In this document: positions 18,347 through 27,249 of the stretch, in pieces
How the letters are laid out: the number at the start of each line of letters is the position of its first letter
How positions within the stretch are numbered: position 1 is the first letter of the stretch
NCBI RefSeq assembly: GCF_003460605.1
Contig: NZ_QTVN01000006.1
Coordinates: 114,941-178,940 of the forward strand
Direction: 5' to 3'
Length of the DNA: 64,000 nucleotides
DNA from: Ruminococcus sp. AF31-8BH
GTDB lineage: Bacteria; Bacillota; Clostridia; Lachnospirales; Lachnospiraceae
Notes under the pieces: generated by a model
Databases searched by the model: none
Told to the model about the DNA's origin: nothing
Seen by the model: only the letters and a program-made list of their open reading frames with translations
Position numbers and translations under genes: made by a program

Positions 18347-18694
18347 TTATTCTGCACTCTCCTGGGAAACAGTCTCTGCTGTTGCTTCTTCTGCAGCTGC
18401 TTCCTCTGCCGGCTGCTCCGGTGCAAGACCTGCGATCTCTCTTAAATCCTCTTCCTCGTGCTGTCCCGGAAGGATCTTAACCTTTCCGTGATATAACTCG
18501 TCGATTGCGATGGAAAGCGGTTTCTTGCCTTTTACATTATCTGCAAGAGGCTTCGCTCCGCCGATGAGCTGGCGTGCACGCTTGCTGGTTGCAAGAATCA
18601 GGGAATAACGGCTGTTGAGCACCATGCTCTCGTCATCGTCCTCGTTGTTTGTATTGATTGCTTCGATTAATTCTGAATAAGATGGATGGATCAT
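18347..18694 (-). CDS. rpoZ: DNA-directed RNA polymerase omega subunit
   Basis: Omega helps RNA polymerase assembly by holding beta-prime. The core MIHPSYSELIEAINTNNE, RYSLILATSKRARQLI and KKPLSIAIDELYHGK is typical. The C-terminus adds an acidic Ala/Glu-rich tail of about 30 residues (PAEEAAAEEATAETVSQ), making it 115 aa, longer than E. coli omega. GAAAGGAG precedes the ATG. It sits between gmk and rimO, a usual clostridial order. The 228-base gap before it (18695-18922) holds a TGGCAGCA palindrome and a GATAAAAT box but no gene. Confidence 0.93.
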   Translation of the reverse strand: MIHPSYSELIEAINTNNEDDDESMVLNSRYSLILATSKRARQLIGGAKPLADNVKGKKPLSIAIDELYHGKVKILPGQHEEEDLREIAGLAPEQPAEEAAAEEATAETVSQESAE

Positions 18695-18922
18695 ATATAT
18701 ACTCCTTTCAAATTTGAGGGCCTTTGCAGCGTGCAGGAACCAGTTTCTGTAAATACCAGAAAACCTTTCCTGACATGCTTCGGCCGTAATTTCTCGTTAC
18801 TTGATAGTAACATTTTATCATAAAGGCCGGGAACCGGTTTCTATTTAAAACATGTTCCTAACCTAAATTAACAAATTGATATCTGCTGGCAGCACTGCTG
18901 CCAAAACCAGACAAGCTGCCAG

Positions 18923-19549
18923 TTATTCTTCTGTAAATCTGGCTGCCTGCGCCTGGATCTCATGGATGAAATCCAGATTTCTCTTCATGGAAAAATGCTC
19001 GCTCTGGATGATGCCGTGAAGTCTGTCCACTGCCTCATCAAGCTGGTCATTTACCAGAACGTAATCATACTCGTCCACGCCCTCCGCTTCCTGTGCTGCT
19101 CTGGCAAGACGCTGGTGGATCACTTCTGCAGTCTCCGTGCCTCTTCCCACAAGACGCTCTCTTAACACTTCCATGGAAGGTGCAGTCACAAATACCAGCA
19201 CTGCCTCCGGGAATTTCTTCTTGATCTTGCGCGCGCCCTGGATCTCAATCTCAAGGATCACATCGCGTCCCTGTGAAAGCTGCTCTTCCACATAGGCCTT
19301 AGGTGTGCCGTAATAATTCTCAACATACTGGGCATATTCAATCAGCTGATCCTGACGGATCATCTCTTCAAACTCTTCTCTGGTGCGGAAAAAATACTCT
19401 CTTCCGTCCTCTTCCCCTGGCCTGGGGTTTCTTGTGGTGGCAGACACAGACAACGCATAATTGTCATATTTCGCCATCAGGCTTTTCATAATGGTGCCTT
19501 TCCCTGCTCCGGAAAAACCGGAAACAACTACCAGAACTCCTCTACTCAT
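18923..19549 (-). CDS. gmk: Guanylate kinase
   Basis: It phosphorylates GMP to GDP. The start MSRGVLVVVSGFSGAGKGTI has GGGAGAGGG just upstream. The P-loop is GFSGAGKGT near residue 10, and the GMP-binding element SATTRNPRPGEEDGREYFF follows. Length is 208 aa. Its first bases overlap the end of remA, so the two are translationally coupled. Confidence 0.96.
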   Translation of the reverse strand: MSRGVLVVVSGFSGAGKGTIMKSLMAKYDNYALSVSATTRNPRPGEEDGREYFFRTREEFEEMIRQDQLIEYAQYVENYYGTPKAYVEEQLSQGRDVILEIEIQGARKIKKKFPEAVLVFVTAPSMEVLRERLVGRGTETAEVIHQRLARAAQEAEGVDEYDYVLVNDQLDEAVDRLHGIIQSEHFSMKRNLDFIHEIQAQAARFTEE

Positions 19550-19814
19550 GGCCCTCTCCCTTACTTTCAAAATCGTGTACCTCTGCAAATCTGCGGGCAA
19601 TGGTGTCCGGCTGGATTGCAGATAAAATCAGAATGTCGTCAGATGTCACGATCACGGACTTGGTCTTCCTGCCCTGGGTGGCATCTACAAGGGAATTGGT
19701 TCCCTTCACACTCTGAACCATTCGTTTCACCGGTGCGGCATCCGGGTTCACCACAGCTACAATTTTCTGGGAATTCACCACATTGCCGAATCCGATATTG
19801 ATTAATTTTGCCAT
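19542..19814 (-). CDS. remA: RemA-type regulator (DUF370)
   Basis: It is a 90-residue DNA-binding protein. In Bacillus RemA activates matrix operons; in Clostridia the same gene sits before gmk. Signature parts are INIGFGNVVNSQKIVAVVNP, APVKRMV, DATQGRKTKSVIVTSDDIL and SAIQPDTIARRF. Length and sequence fit DUF370. Its targets in this organism cannot be read from the window. Confidence 0.92.
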   Translation of the reverse strand: MAKLINIGFGNVVNSQKIVAVVNPDAAPVKRMVQSVKGTNSLVDATQGRKTKSVIVTSDDILILSAIQPDTIARRFAEVHDFESKGEGHE

Positions 19815-19898
19815 GTTTTCCCCCTTCTGTCAATATACCTTCTAGTTATAAAGAAAATGATTCTTCAAAAAGTTGACGCGGCGCTAGAACCGGCCCCC

Positions 19899-19972
19899 AA
19901 AATCATTCCTGCAATCTGCACGCCCCACTTTGTGGGAGCTTCTGCCCGAATTCAGTTGCCGTAGCCCGCTCT
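19899..19972 (-). repeat. Dispersed repeat, family D, copy 2 (inverted relative to copy 1)
   Basis: Read on the minus strand it gives CGGGCTACGGCAACTGAATT, then CAAAGTGGGGCGTGCAGATT and GGAATGATTTT, matching 13883-13985. It is part of the 299-base gap between yicC and remA. Confidence 0.65.
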
Positions 19973-19999
19973 AACAATCGTCTTAAGCCCGTCAACAAT

Positions 20000-20042
20000 T
20001 CGGAATCCGCTGATTTACTTCGTAAATCGCTGCTTCCTCATA
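20000..20042 (-). repeat. Family E repeat, left copy flanking yicC
   Basis: The sequence GGAATCCGCTGATTTACTTC / GTAAATCGCTGCTTCC is the near-exact reverse complement of 21211-21255 on the far side of yicC. It contains the small palindrome GATTTAC-TTC-GTAAATC. The palindrome CGTGCAAGCACG follows at 20074-20085. Confidence 0.6.
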
Positions 20043-20113
20043 CCCCAGCAGGATTCAAGGTCATCGGCCTTTTCGTGCAAGCACGAGCGTCCGCCGACTT
20101 TGAATCCCCCTGG

Positions 20114-20992
20114 TTACTCTATATTCTGGATCTGCTCACGGATTTTCTCAATCTCGGTTTTCAGATCAATGGCAATGTTGGAAATCACCAGGTCACTGGA
20201 TTTCGACAGGATCGTATTTGCCTCACGGTTCATCTCCTGAGCCATGAAATCAAGCTTGCGGCCAATCCCCTCTTTCTCCTCCAGCATTCTCTTCATGCCC
20301 TGAATATGGCTGTGAAGACGCACAGTCTCCTCATCATTACAGATTTTGTCAGAGAACAGGATCACTTCTGCTGCAATGCGGGAATCCTCTATCTGGGAAT
20401 CCTCAAGAAGCTCATGCACCTTCGCTTCCAGCTTCTCTCTGTAAGAATCCACAACCAGCGGAGAACGCTCCTCCACCTGGTTCACCTTCTCATCCAGTGC
20501 CTCCAGCTTGGTGATCAGGTCATTCTTAAGATGCTCGCCTTCTCTTTCACGGGCCTGGGCAAATTTCTCACAGGCTTCGCGAAGGGGGCCTTCCAGTACT
20601 GCCCAAAGCTCTTCCTCGTCTACAGACTGCTCCTCCATAGTCAGAACATCCGGATAACGGGAAAGAGCCCCTGCCTTCACGTCATTCTCAATGCCAAACT
20701 CCTCTGCCATCTGGCGGATATAGGCCATGTACTCAGATGCAAGCTCTTTATTATATTTCAATGCGCCACAGCTTAAGGTATAATCTTCATAGGTAATAAA
20801 TACATCTACCTTGCCTCGCTGCATATATGTCTTCATAAGATTCCGGATAGCACCCTCCAGAAAACCAAGCTTCCTTGGCATCTTAATGCTCAGATCCAGA
20901 TATCTGTGATTGACGGATTTTAATTCAACGGTGATTTTCCGATCTTTTGTAATCACCTCGGCTCTTCCAAAGCCGGTCATGCTTTTTATCAT
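20114..20992 (-). CDS. yicC: YicC/YloC family endoribonuclease
   Basis: The family is now described as endoribonucleases. The N-terminal signature is MIKSMTGFGRAEVITKDRK followed by SVNHRYLDLSIKMPRKL, and the C-terminal DUF1732 part is GRKLDFMAQEMNREANTILS with a terminal coiled helix ending EKIREQIQNIE. Length is 292 aa from ATG 20992 (AGAAAGAG upstream). It is the first gene of the remA-gmk-rpoZ-rimO-pgsA block and has a consensus promoter at 21076-21104. Confidence 0.93.
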   Translation of the reverse strand: MIKSMTGFGRAEVITKDRKITVELKSVNHRYLDLSIKMPRKLGFLEGAIRNLMKTYMQRGKVDVFITYEDYTLSCGALKYNKELASEYMAYIRQMAEEFGIENDVKAGALSRYPDVLTMEEQSVDEEELWAVLEGPLREACEKFAQAREREGEHLKNDLITKLEALDEKVNQVEERSPLVVDSYREKLEAKVHELLEDSQIEDSRIAAEVILFSDKICNDEETVRLHSHIQGMKRMLEEKEGIGRKLDFMAQEMNREANTILSKSSDLVISNIAIDLKTEIEKIREQIQNIE

Positions 20993-21075
20993 AGTAATCT
21001 CTTTCTGTATTTTGATTTTTGTTCCGAATGATGTCAGCCCCAAACAGCTTACATCACTTCTACGCATACAGATTT

Positions 21076-21104
21076 ATTATAGTTCATTCCAAAACCCTAG
21101 TCAA
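21076..21104 (-). promoter_or_regulatory. Sigma-A-type promoter for the yicC operon
   Basis: On the minus strand: TTGACT (21099-21104), 17 bases, TATAAT (21076-21081), about 80 bases before the yicC ATG. Confidence 0.85.
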
Positions 21105-21133
21105 ATCATTTTTTTGCTGTTATAATATATTCT

Positions 21134-21331
21134 GATATCAGGGGCAAAAGGTCAAAAAGCCGTTCATGCTTGCATGATAAGGCTTTTGAACTTGGGACCC
21201 GCCGAACATAAGGAAGTAGCGATTTACGTAGTAAATCAGCGGATTCCGAATGTTCGAGAATTGCGGGAGCTGCTTCGCAGCGGAGCAATTCGTGGATATC
21301 AAGTTCGGGGCAAAAGACTTTTTGACCCGAA
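21134..21331 (+). repeat. Composite repeat block upstream of rqcH (families A and E, plus hairpin)
   Basis: Family A (GATATCAGGGGCAAAAG, then AAAAAGCCGTTCATGCTTGC) occupies 21134-21197 and recurs at 52560-52621. Family E occupies 21211-21255. A hairpin GTTCGGGGCAAAAG / CTTTTTGACCCGAAC ends the block at 21302-21331, about 30 bases before the rqcH start. The block is long enough to form an extended structured leader. Confidence 0.6.
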
Positions 21332-21359
21332 CATCATAGTATAGAAAGGAGTTATTCCT

Positions 21360-23108
21360 ATGGCCTTTGACGGAATTACCATTGCAGCAATGGTTTCTGA
21401 ATTAAATAAAAATCTCTCCGGCGGACGCATCAACAAGATTGCCCAGCCAGAGAGCGATGAGCTTCTCATCACCGGGAAAGGGGCAAACGGCCAGAAGCGT
21501 CTGCTGCTCTCAGCCAGTGCTTCCCTTCCCCTGATCTATTTCACAGGCAAGAACCGGATCAGTCCCCTCACTGCCCCCAACTTCTGCATGCTTCTTCGCA
21601 AGCACATCGGCAGTGCAAGGATCACAGCCATCCGCCAGCCGGAACTGGAACGTGTAGTGGAATTTGAGCTGGAGCATCTCAACGAGCTGGGCGACGTGTG
21701 CCACAAGGTTCTGATCATGGAGCTGATGGGCAAGCACAGCAACATTATTTTCTGCGATGACCAGAATATGATCCTGGACAGCATCAAGCACGTATCCTGC
21801 AACGTAAGCTCCGTCCGCGAAGTTCTTCCCGGACGCCCCTACTTTATTCCACACACTCAGGACAAGCTGGACCCGCTCACCATTTCCAAAGAAGACTTTA
21901 TGGAAAAAGTCTGCGGAAAATCTACCGCCATTTCCAAGGCTCTTTACCAGACTCTTACCGGTCTTAGCCCGGTGATGGCACAGGAGCTTTGCTACCGCGC
22001 TTCCATTGACGGAAATGATGAGGCCACAGCCCTTGAGGAAAATGCCCGTGAAAAATTATATCAGGAATTTTCCGGTATGATGGAGCAGATCCGCAGGGAA
22101 GAATTTACCCCTGTTATTGTATACAAAGGAGATGAACCTGTAGAATACGGCGTTTTTCCTTTTGCTCAGTATGGAGAAGGCTTCTCCAGCCAGACGTATG
22201 AATCCGTTTCCGAGATGCTGGAAACCTACTACGCTTCCCGTGACGTGATCACCCGCATCCGCCAGAAATCCGCGGACCTTCGCAAGATCGTCCAGACCGC
22301 CCTTGACCGCAACCGCAAGAAGTTAAGTATTCAGCAGAAGCAGATGAAGGACACAGAGAAAAAGGACAAGTACAAGATCTACGGCGAGCTGATCAACGCC
22401 TACGGCTACGGCCTGGAAGAAGGATGCAAATCCTTTAAAGCTGTAAACTATTATAATGGAGAGGAAATCACCATTCCCCTTGACCCTACCCTCACTCCCC
22501 AGGAGAATTCCAAAAAATACTTCGACCGCTACGGCAAGCTGAAGCGTACCCAGGAAGCCCTGGAGGTTCAGATTGCAGACACAGCCAGCGAGATCGAGCA
22601 TCTGGAATCCATTTCCAATGCCCTTGATATTGCCACTGAGGAAAGCGACCTTTCCCAGATCAAGGAAGAGCTGATGGAGTACGGCTACGTGAAACGCCAT
22701 TACGGAAACAAAAAAGGCGCCAAAATGCAGGTGAAGTCCAAGCCCTTCCACTATGTTTCCAGCGATGGCTACGATATTTATGTAGGCAAAAACAACTACC
22801 AGAACGACGAGCTTACCTTCAAGTTCGCCATAGGAAACGACTGGTGGTTCCACGCCAAAAAAATGCCCGGTTCCCACGTCGTAGTAAAAACCAAAGACGG
22901 CACCCTGCCGGACCGCACCTTCGAGGAAGCAGGCAATCTTGCCGCCTACTATTCCAAGGGACGCACTGCCCCCAAGGTGGAAATTGACTATCTTCAGAAA
23001 AAAAATGTGAAAAAGCCAGCCGGAGCCAAGCCTGGATTTGTGGTTTATTACACCAACTATTCTTTGATGGCTTCCCCGGATATTACAGGAATCGAGCAAT
23101 TATCCTAA
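21360..23108 (+). CDS. rqcH: RqcH / NFACT family protein (Rqc2 homologue)
   Basis: RqcH binds split 50S subunits carrying stalled peptidyl-tRNA and recruits tRNA-Ala to add alanine tails as degrons. NFACT-N starts MAFDGITIAAMVSELNKNLSGG. The position that in Bacillus is the essential Asp-Arg reads LERVVEF here, so Glu-Arg. A long coiled coil runs through about 275-430, and NFACT-R contains GNDWWFHAKKMPGSHVVVK and RTAPKVEIDYLQKKNVKKP. Length is 582 aa. It is preceded by AAAGGAG and the composite repeat block. Older annotations call it fibronectin-binding protein. Confidence 0.93.
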   Translation: MAFDGITIAAMVSELNKNLSGGRINKIAQPESDELLITGKGANGQKRLLLSASASLPLIYFTGKNRISPLTAPNFCMLLRKHIGSARITAIRQPELERVVEFELEHLNELGDVCHKVLIMELMGKHSNIIFCDDQNMILDSIKHVSCNVSSVREVLPGRPYFIPHTQDKLDPLTISKEDFMEKVCGKSTAISKALYQTLTGLSPVMAQELCYRASIDGNDEATALEENAREKLYQEFSGMMEQIRREEFTPVIVYKGDEPVEYGVFPFAQYGEGFSSQTYESVSEMLETYYASRDVITRIRQKSADLRKIVQTALDRNRKKLSIQQKQMKDTEKKDKYKIYGELINAYGYGLEEGCKSFKAVNYYNGEEITIPLDPTLTPQENSKKYFDRYGKLKRTQEALEVQIADTASEIEHLESISNALDIATEESDLSQIKEELMEYGYVKRHYGNKKGAKMQVKSKPFHYVSSDGYDIYVGKNNYQNDELTFKFAIGNDWWFHAKKMPGSHVVVKTKDGTLPDRTFEEAGNLAAYYSKGRTAPKVEIDYLQKKNVKKPAGAKPGFVVYYTNYSLMASPDITGIEQLS

Positions 23109-23190
23109 CCGCGGCAAATGCAGATTTTTTTTGCGGCAAACCGGAATGTTTGCTGCACAACATACATTATTCTAAGAACAGGAGCAACCT

Positions 23191-24747
23191 ATGAGTATTT
23201 TAAACGTTGAACACCTTACCCACGGCTTTGGTGACAGAGCTATTTTTCAGGATGTGTCCTTCCGCCTTCTCAAAGGAGAGCACATCGGCCTGGTAGGCGC
23301 CAACGGAGAAGGCAAATCCACCTTCTTCAACATTGTAACTGACAAATTAATGCCGGATGAGGGCAAAATCCAATGGGCAAAGAATGTCCGGGTAGGCTAT
23401 CTGGATCAGCACTCTGTCCTTTCCCAGGGCATGACCATCCGCGATGTACTGAAATCCGCTTTTTCCTGGCTTTTTGAGCTGGAAGAGCGAATGAATACCA
23501 TCTGCGATTCTCTTGGAGAAGCTTCCCCTGAGGAAATGGAAGCTCTTATGGAGGAGCTTGGAACCATTCAGGATACTATGACCATGCACGATTTTTACAT
23601 AATCGACTCTAAGGTTGAGGAGGTTGCCCGCGCACTTGGGCTTCTGGATCTGGGGCTTGACCGTGATGTTACAGATTTAAGCGGTGGTCAGCGTACCAAG
23701 GTTCTTCTTGCCAAGCTTCTTCTGGAGAAACCGGACATCCTTCTTCTGGACGAGCCCACCAACTATCTGGACGAAGAGCACATTGCCTGGCTGAAGCGTT
23801 ATCTTCAGGAATATGAGAATGCTTTTATTCTCATCTCCCATGATATTCCGTTTTTGAACGATGTTATCAACATTGTTTACCATATGGAAAACCAGGAGCT
23901 GAACCGCTACGTAGGCGACTATGACCACTTCCAGGAGGTTTACGAGGTAAAAAAATCCCAGCTGGAGGCAGCTTATCGCCGTCAGCAGCAGGAAATCAAT
24001 GAGCTGAAGGATTTTGTTGCCAGAAACAAGGCTCGTGTTGCCACCCGAAATATGGCAATGTCCAGACAGAAAAAGCTGGACAAAATGGATGTGATCGAGC
24101 TTGCAGCCGAGAAGCCGAAGCCGGAATTTCATTTTAAACAGGGACGTACCCCTGGCAAATATATTTTTGAGACCAAGGATCTGGTAATCGGATACGATGA
24201 GCCCCTTTCCCGTCCTCTTACGCTTTCCATGGAAAGAGGTCAGAAAATTGCTCTGGTAGGTGCTAATGGAATCGGAAAAACCACTCTTCTGAAAAGTATC
24301 CTCGGACTGATCCCTGCACTGAAGGGAACCAGAGAATTAGGAGACAATCTTCAGATCGGTTATTTCGAGCAGGAAGTAAAGGGCGATAATAAAACCACCT
24401 GTATTGATGAGATCTGGGCAGAATTTCCATCCTACACCCAGTACGAAGTGCGCTCCGCACTTGCAAAATGCGGACTTACCACCAAGCACATTGAAAGTCA
24501 GGTCCGGGTACTCAGCGGCGGTGAGCAGGCCAAGGTGCGCCTGTGCAAGCTGGTAAACAAAGAGACCAACGTACTTCTTCTGGATGAGCCTACCAACCAT
24601 CTGGATGTGGACGCAAAGGATGCGTTGAAGGAAGCGCTGAAAGAATACAGAGGAAGCGTTCTTCTTATCTGCCACGAACCGGAGTTTTACCAGGATGTGG
24701 TTTCCCAGGTGTGGGACTGCAGTAAGTGGACCACGAAAGTACTTTAA
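23191..24747 (+). CDS. ABC-F family ATPase
   Basis: It has two ATP-binding cassettes and no membrane domain. Walker A motifs are GANGEGKST (about 37) and GANGIGKTT (about 358), signatures DLSGGQRTK and VLSGGEQAK, and Walker B LLLDEPTNYLD and LLLDEPTNHLD. The inter-cassette linker (about 245-310) is Lys/Arg/Gln-rich. ABC-F proteins act on the ribosome E site, in stall relief or antibiotic protection. The specific subfamily cannot be fixed here; the MSILNVEHLTHGFGDRAIF start resembles housekeeping types more than resistance types. Length is 518 aa. It lies 83 bases after rqcH, and both act on stalled ribosomes. Confidence 0.9.
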   Translation: MSILNVEHLTHGFGDRAIFQDVSFRLLKGEHIGLVGANGEGKSTFFNIVTDKLMPDEGKIQWAKNVRVGYLDQHSVLSQGMTIRDVLKSAFSWLFELEERMNTICDSLGEASPEEMEALMEELGTIQDTMTMHDFYIIDSKVEEVARALGLLDLGLDRDVTDLSGGQRTKVLLAKLLLEKPDILLLDEPTNYLDEEHIAWLKRYLQEYENAFILISHDIPFLNDVINIVYHMENQELNRYVGDYDHFQEVYEVKKSQLEAAYRRQQQEINELKDFVARNKARVATRNMAMSRQKKLDKMDVIELAAEKPKPEFHFKQGRTPGKYIFETKDLVIGYDEPLSRPLTLSMERGQKIALVGANGIGKTTLLKSILGLIPALKGTRELGDNLQIGYFEQEVKGDNKTTCIDEIWAEFPSYTQYEVRSALAKCGLTTKHIESQVRVLSGGEQAKVRLCKLVNKETNVLLLDEPTNHLDVDAKDALKEALKEYRGSVLLICHEPEFYQDVVSQVWDCSKWTTKVL

Positions 24748-24877
24748 TTTAAAACGGACATGTCACCTAACAGCGACATCACCATATATGAAAGTCAGCT
24801 GCTTGGCGCCTATGGGCGCTCCCACAGCTGCCAACCACATTCGTAATCCAGACTATCGCCCTACTTACTCATACGGT

Positions 24878-24904
24878 CTAGAGCCTGTTTGAAAAAGGCT
24901 CTAG
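24878..24904 (+). repeat. Family C repeat (perfect stem copy)
   Basis: CTAGAGCC-TGTTTGAAAAA-GGCTCTAG is a perfect 8-pair hairpin and the clearest representative of the family. The 377-base gap 24748-25124 otherwise holds family B, a terminator and a family A relative. Confidence 0.65.
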
Positions 24905-24911
24905 AATATCC

Positions 24912-24975
24912 GATATCCAAAAATTCGCTCATGCAAGCATGGCTCATTCTTGGCTGCCGTCTGGGACTTTCATAA
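24912..24975 (+). repeat. Dispersed intergenic repeat, family B, copy 3
   Basis: GATATCCAAAAATTCGCTC, then the palindrome CATGCAAGCATG (24930-24941) and TTGGCTGCCGTCTGGGACTT, compare with 2034 and 14440. The tail GGCTGCC-TCTGGGACTTTCA also occurs at 3371-3393. Confidence 0.6.
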
Positions 24976-24976
24976 T

Positions 24977-25033
24977 AAAAAAACGCCAGAGAGTTTGATT
25001 TCTAGGGTTCACCCAAACTCTCCGGCGTTTTTT
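24977..25033. terminator. Bidirectional terminator between ABC-F and EF-G-like genes
   Basis: AAACGCCAGAGAGTTTG pairs with CAAACTCTCCGGCGTTT (one mismatch), flanked by A and T runs on both sides. The genes converge here. Confidence 0.85.
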
Positions 25034-25035
25034 AA

Positions 25036-25115
25036 ATACCAGGGTTAAAAACTCAAAAAGCCGTTTATACTTGCACAATAAGGTTTTGAATTAGGGGCAA
25101 AAATTTTGCCCCTAA
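25036..25115 (+). repeat. Family A relative ending in a TTAGGGGC hairpin
   Basis: CTCAAAAAGCCGTTTATACT and GCACAATAAGGTTTTGAA resemble the family A core at 21150 and 52580. It closes with TTAGGGGCAAAAATTTTGCCCCTAA in two arms (25091-25115), which may serve as a second stop signal for the minus-strand EF-G-like gene. Confidence 0.5.
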
Positions 25116-25124
25116 CCTCCATTT

Positions 25125-27215
25125 TTATTCAGCATCAGCAGCAACCTTGCTTGCTCTTGCCTCGATTTCCTTCTGCTGGATATCTCCAGGTGCCTGCTCA
25201 TAGCGTGCAAACTCATAGGAGAAGTCTCCGCTTCCGCCTGTCATGGAACGAAGATCTGTGGAATATCCGTAAATCTCAAGAAGCGGCACATCAGCTTCAA
25301 TGATAGTATTTCCATTGTGATCCGGATTCATGCCAAGGACACGACCACGGCGCTTATTCAGATCACCCATAACGTCACCGGTATATTTGTCCGGAACAGT
25401 AACCTTCATGGAAACGATTGGCTCAAGGAGTACAGGAGATGCATCCATAAAGCCTTTCTTAAATGCCAGAATAGTTGCCATCTTAAATGCCATCTCAGAG
25501 GAATCTACCGGATGATAGGATCCGTCATAAAGAGTAGCCTTCACACCTACTACCGGATATGCAGCCAGAGGTCCCTTCTGAACGCATTCCTGAAGTCCCT
25601 TCTCAACTGCCGGGAAGTAGTTCTTCGGAACTGCACCGCCAACTACAACCTGCTCAAATACATATGGAGTCTCCATATCACCGGACGGCTCAAAGCGCAT
25701 CTTAACATGACCATACTGTCCGTGTCCGCCGGACTGTTTCTTATGCTTTCCTTCTACATCAGAATTCTTGCGAATAGTCTCACGGAACGGAACCTTCGGT
25801 TTGGAAAGCTCTACGTCTACTTTATAGCGATCCTTCAGCATGCTGACAACAACGTCAAGATGCTGGTCGCCCATGCCATAAATAAGGCTCTGGCGGTTCG
25901 CACCGTCATTCTCAACGCGGACAGTCTTATCCTCGCTCATGATCTTGGACAGAGCCTGGGAAATCTTATCCTCATCACCTTTATTTACAGCCTTAAATCT
26001 CTTATAGGTATAAGGTGTGGAAAGGATTGCCTTCGGATAAAGTACCGGATTGGCTTTGCCAGCAAGGCTGTCGCCAGTCTGAACGCTTACCAGCTTGGCA
26101 ATGGCGCCGATATCACCTGCATGAAGCTCCGGAACCTCGATTGGCTTAGAGCCCTGAAGAACATATAATTTGTTCAGGCGCTCCTCTGTACCTTTCTCCA
26201 CATTGAGAAGGGTATCATCGGATTTGATAACACCGGAGCAAACCTTGATCAGGGAATATTTGCCAAGGAATGGATCCACGATGGATTTCCATACATATGC
26301 AGATTTCGCTTTGGCGAAGTCGTAATTTGCTTCAAAAATTTCATTGGTTTTCTGGGAAATACCGTTGCAGGAACGTTTGTCCGGGCTTGGGAAATATCCG
26401 CAGATATCATCCAGCAAGTTGGATACGCCGCGAAGATTGATCGGGGATCCCATGCATACCGGAACAATGCTTGCTTCCTGAATATTGGCTGCAAGTGCTG
26501 CGGAAACCTCTGTTACAGAGAATTCATCTCCCTCAAAGTAACGATCCATGAATTCCTCGCTGGTCTCTGCTACAGATTCCATCAGGATATCATGATATTT
26601 CTCAAGGTACTCATCCAGGTAAGAAGGAATCGCACATTCTTCCTTCTGTCCCTTGTCAATATATTTTCTTCCGGCCTGCTTCACAACGTTTACATATCCC
26701 ACAAACTTGCCGTCCTCACGAATTGGGAAATGAAGCGGAGCAATCTTCTTGCCGTAAAGCTCAGTAAGCTGATCTACTACCTTACGATAGCTGACATCGT
26801 CCACGTCCATATCGGTAACGAAAATCATACGCGGAAGTTTGTACTTCTCGCACAGATTCCATGCCTTCTGGGTACCAACCTGTACGCCGGCCTTTCCAGA
26901 TACTACGATGATTGCTGCGTCTGCAGCGCTGACAGCTTCCTCGACCTCTCCTACGAAATCAAAATATCCGGGAGTGTCCAGAATGTTTACCTTGTTCTTC
27001 TGCCACGGGACCGGAATCACAGATGTAGTAATGGAAAAGTGTCGTTTGATCTCTTCTTTATCATAATCACTGACAGTGTTGCCATCTTCCACTTTGCCTA
27101 AACGGTTGGTCAATCCTGCCAGATATGCCATTGCTTCTGCCAGAGTTGTCTTGCCAGCCCCACCGTGACCTAATAGGACTACATTTCTGATTCGGTCAGT
27201 TCTAAAAACGTCCAT
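25125..27215 (-). CDS. Elongation factor G paralogue (EF-G-like GTPase)
   Basis: It is 696 aa with EF-G layout: GTPase domain, domain II, then domains III-V (GHGQYGHVKMRFEPS; MSDLN-type RRGRVLGM). G1 is GHGGAGKT (16-23) and G3 is DTPGYFDF. G4, normally NKxD, reads TDMD (134-137), and G5 is GSP rather than GSA. The switch I region (RHFSITTSVIPV) also differs from the RGITI of canonical EF-G. It is therefore probably not the main translocase but one of the divergent EF-G-like proteins of Firmicutes; its role (recycling, stress or ribosome biogenesis) is not shown. It stands alone, with its own promoter at 27250-27278. Confidence 0.88.
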   Translation of the reverse strand: MDVFRTDRIRNVVLLGHGGAGKTTLAEAMAYLAGLTNRLGKVEDGNTVSDYDKEEIKRHFSITTSVIPVPWQKNKVNILDTPGYFDFVGEVEEAVSAADAAIIVVSGKAGVQVGTQKAWNLCEKYKLPRMIFVTDMDVDDVSYRKVVDQLTELYGKKIAPLHFPIREDGKFVGYVNVVKQAGRKYIDKGQKEECAIPSYLDEYLEKYHDILMESVAETSEEFMDRYFEGDEFSVTEVSAALAANIQEASIVPVCMGSPINLRGVSNLLDDICGYFPSPDKRSCNGISQKTNEIFEANYDFAKAKSAYVWKSIVDPFLGKYSLIKVCSGVIKSDDTLLNVEKGTEERLNKLYVLQGSKPIEVPELHAGDIGAIAKLVSVQTGDSLAGKANPVLYPKAILSTPYTYKRFKAVNKGDEDKISQALSKIMSEDKTVRVENDGANRQSLIYGMGDQHLDVVVSMLKDRYKVDVELSKPKVPFRETIRKNSDVEGKHKKQSGGHGQYGHVKMRFEPSGDMETPYVFEQVVVGGAVPKNYFPAVEKGLQECVQKGPLAAYPVVGVKATLYDGSYHPVDSSEMAFKMATILAFKKGFMDASPVLLEPIVSMKVTVPDKYTGDVMGDLNKRRGRVLGMNPDHNGNTIIEADVPLLEIYGYSTDLRSMTGGSGDFSYEFARYEQAPGDIQQKEIEARASKVAADAE

Positions 27216-27249
27216 ATGTAATACCTCCCTGTTTGTCTGATATGTTCAT

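Noticed and set aside
18695..18922. Terminator between gmk and rpoZ
   Set aside because: Palindromes TGGCAGCA/TGCTGCCA and GGCCGGGAACCGG exist, but none has a U-run on the minus strand.
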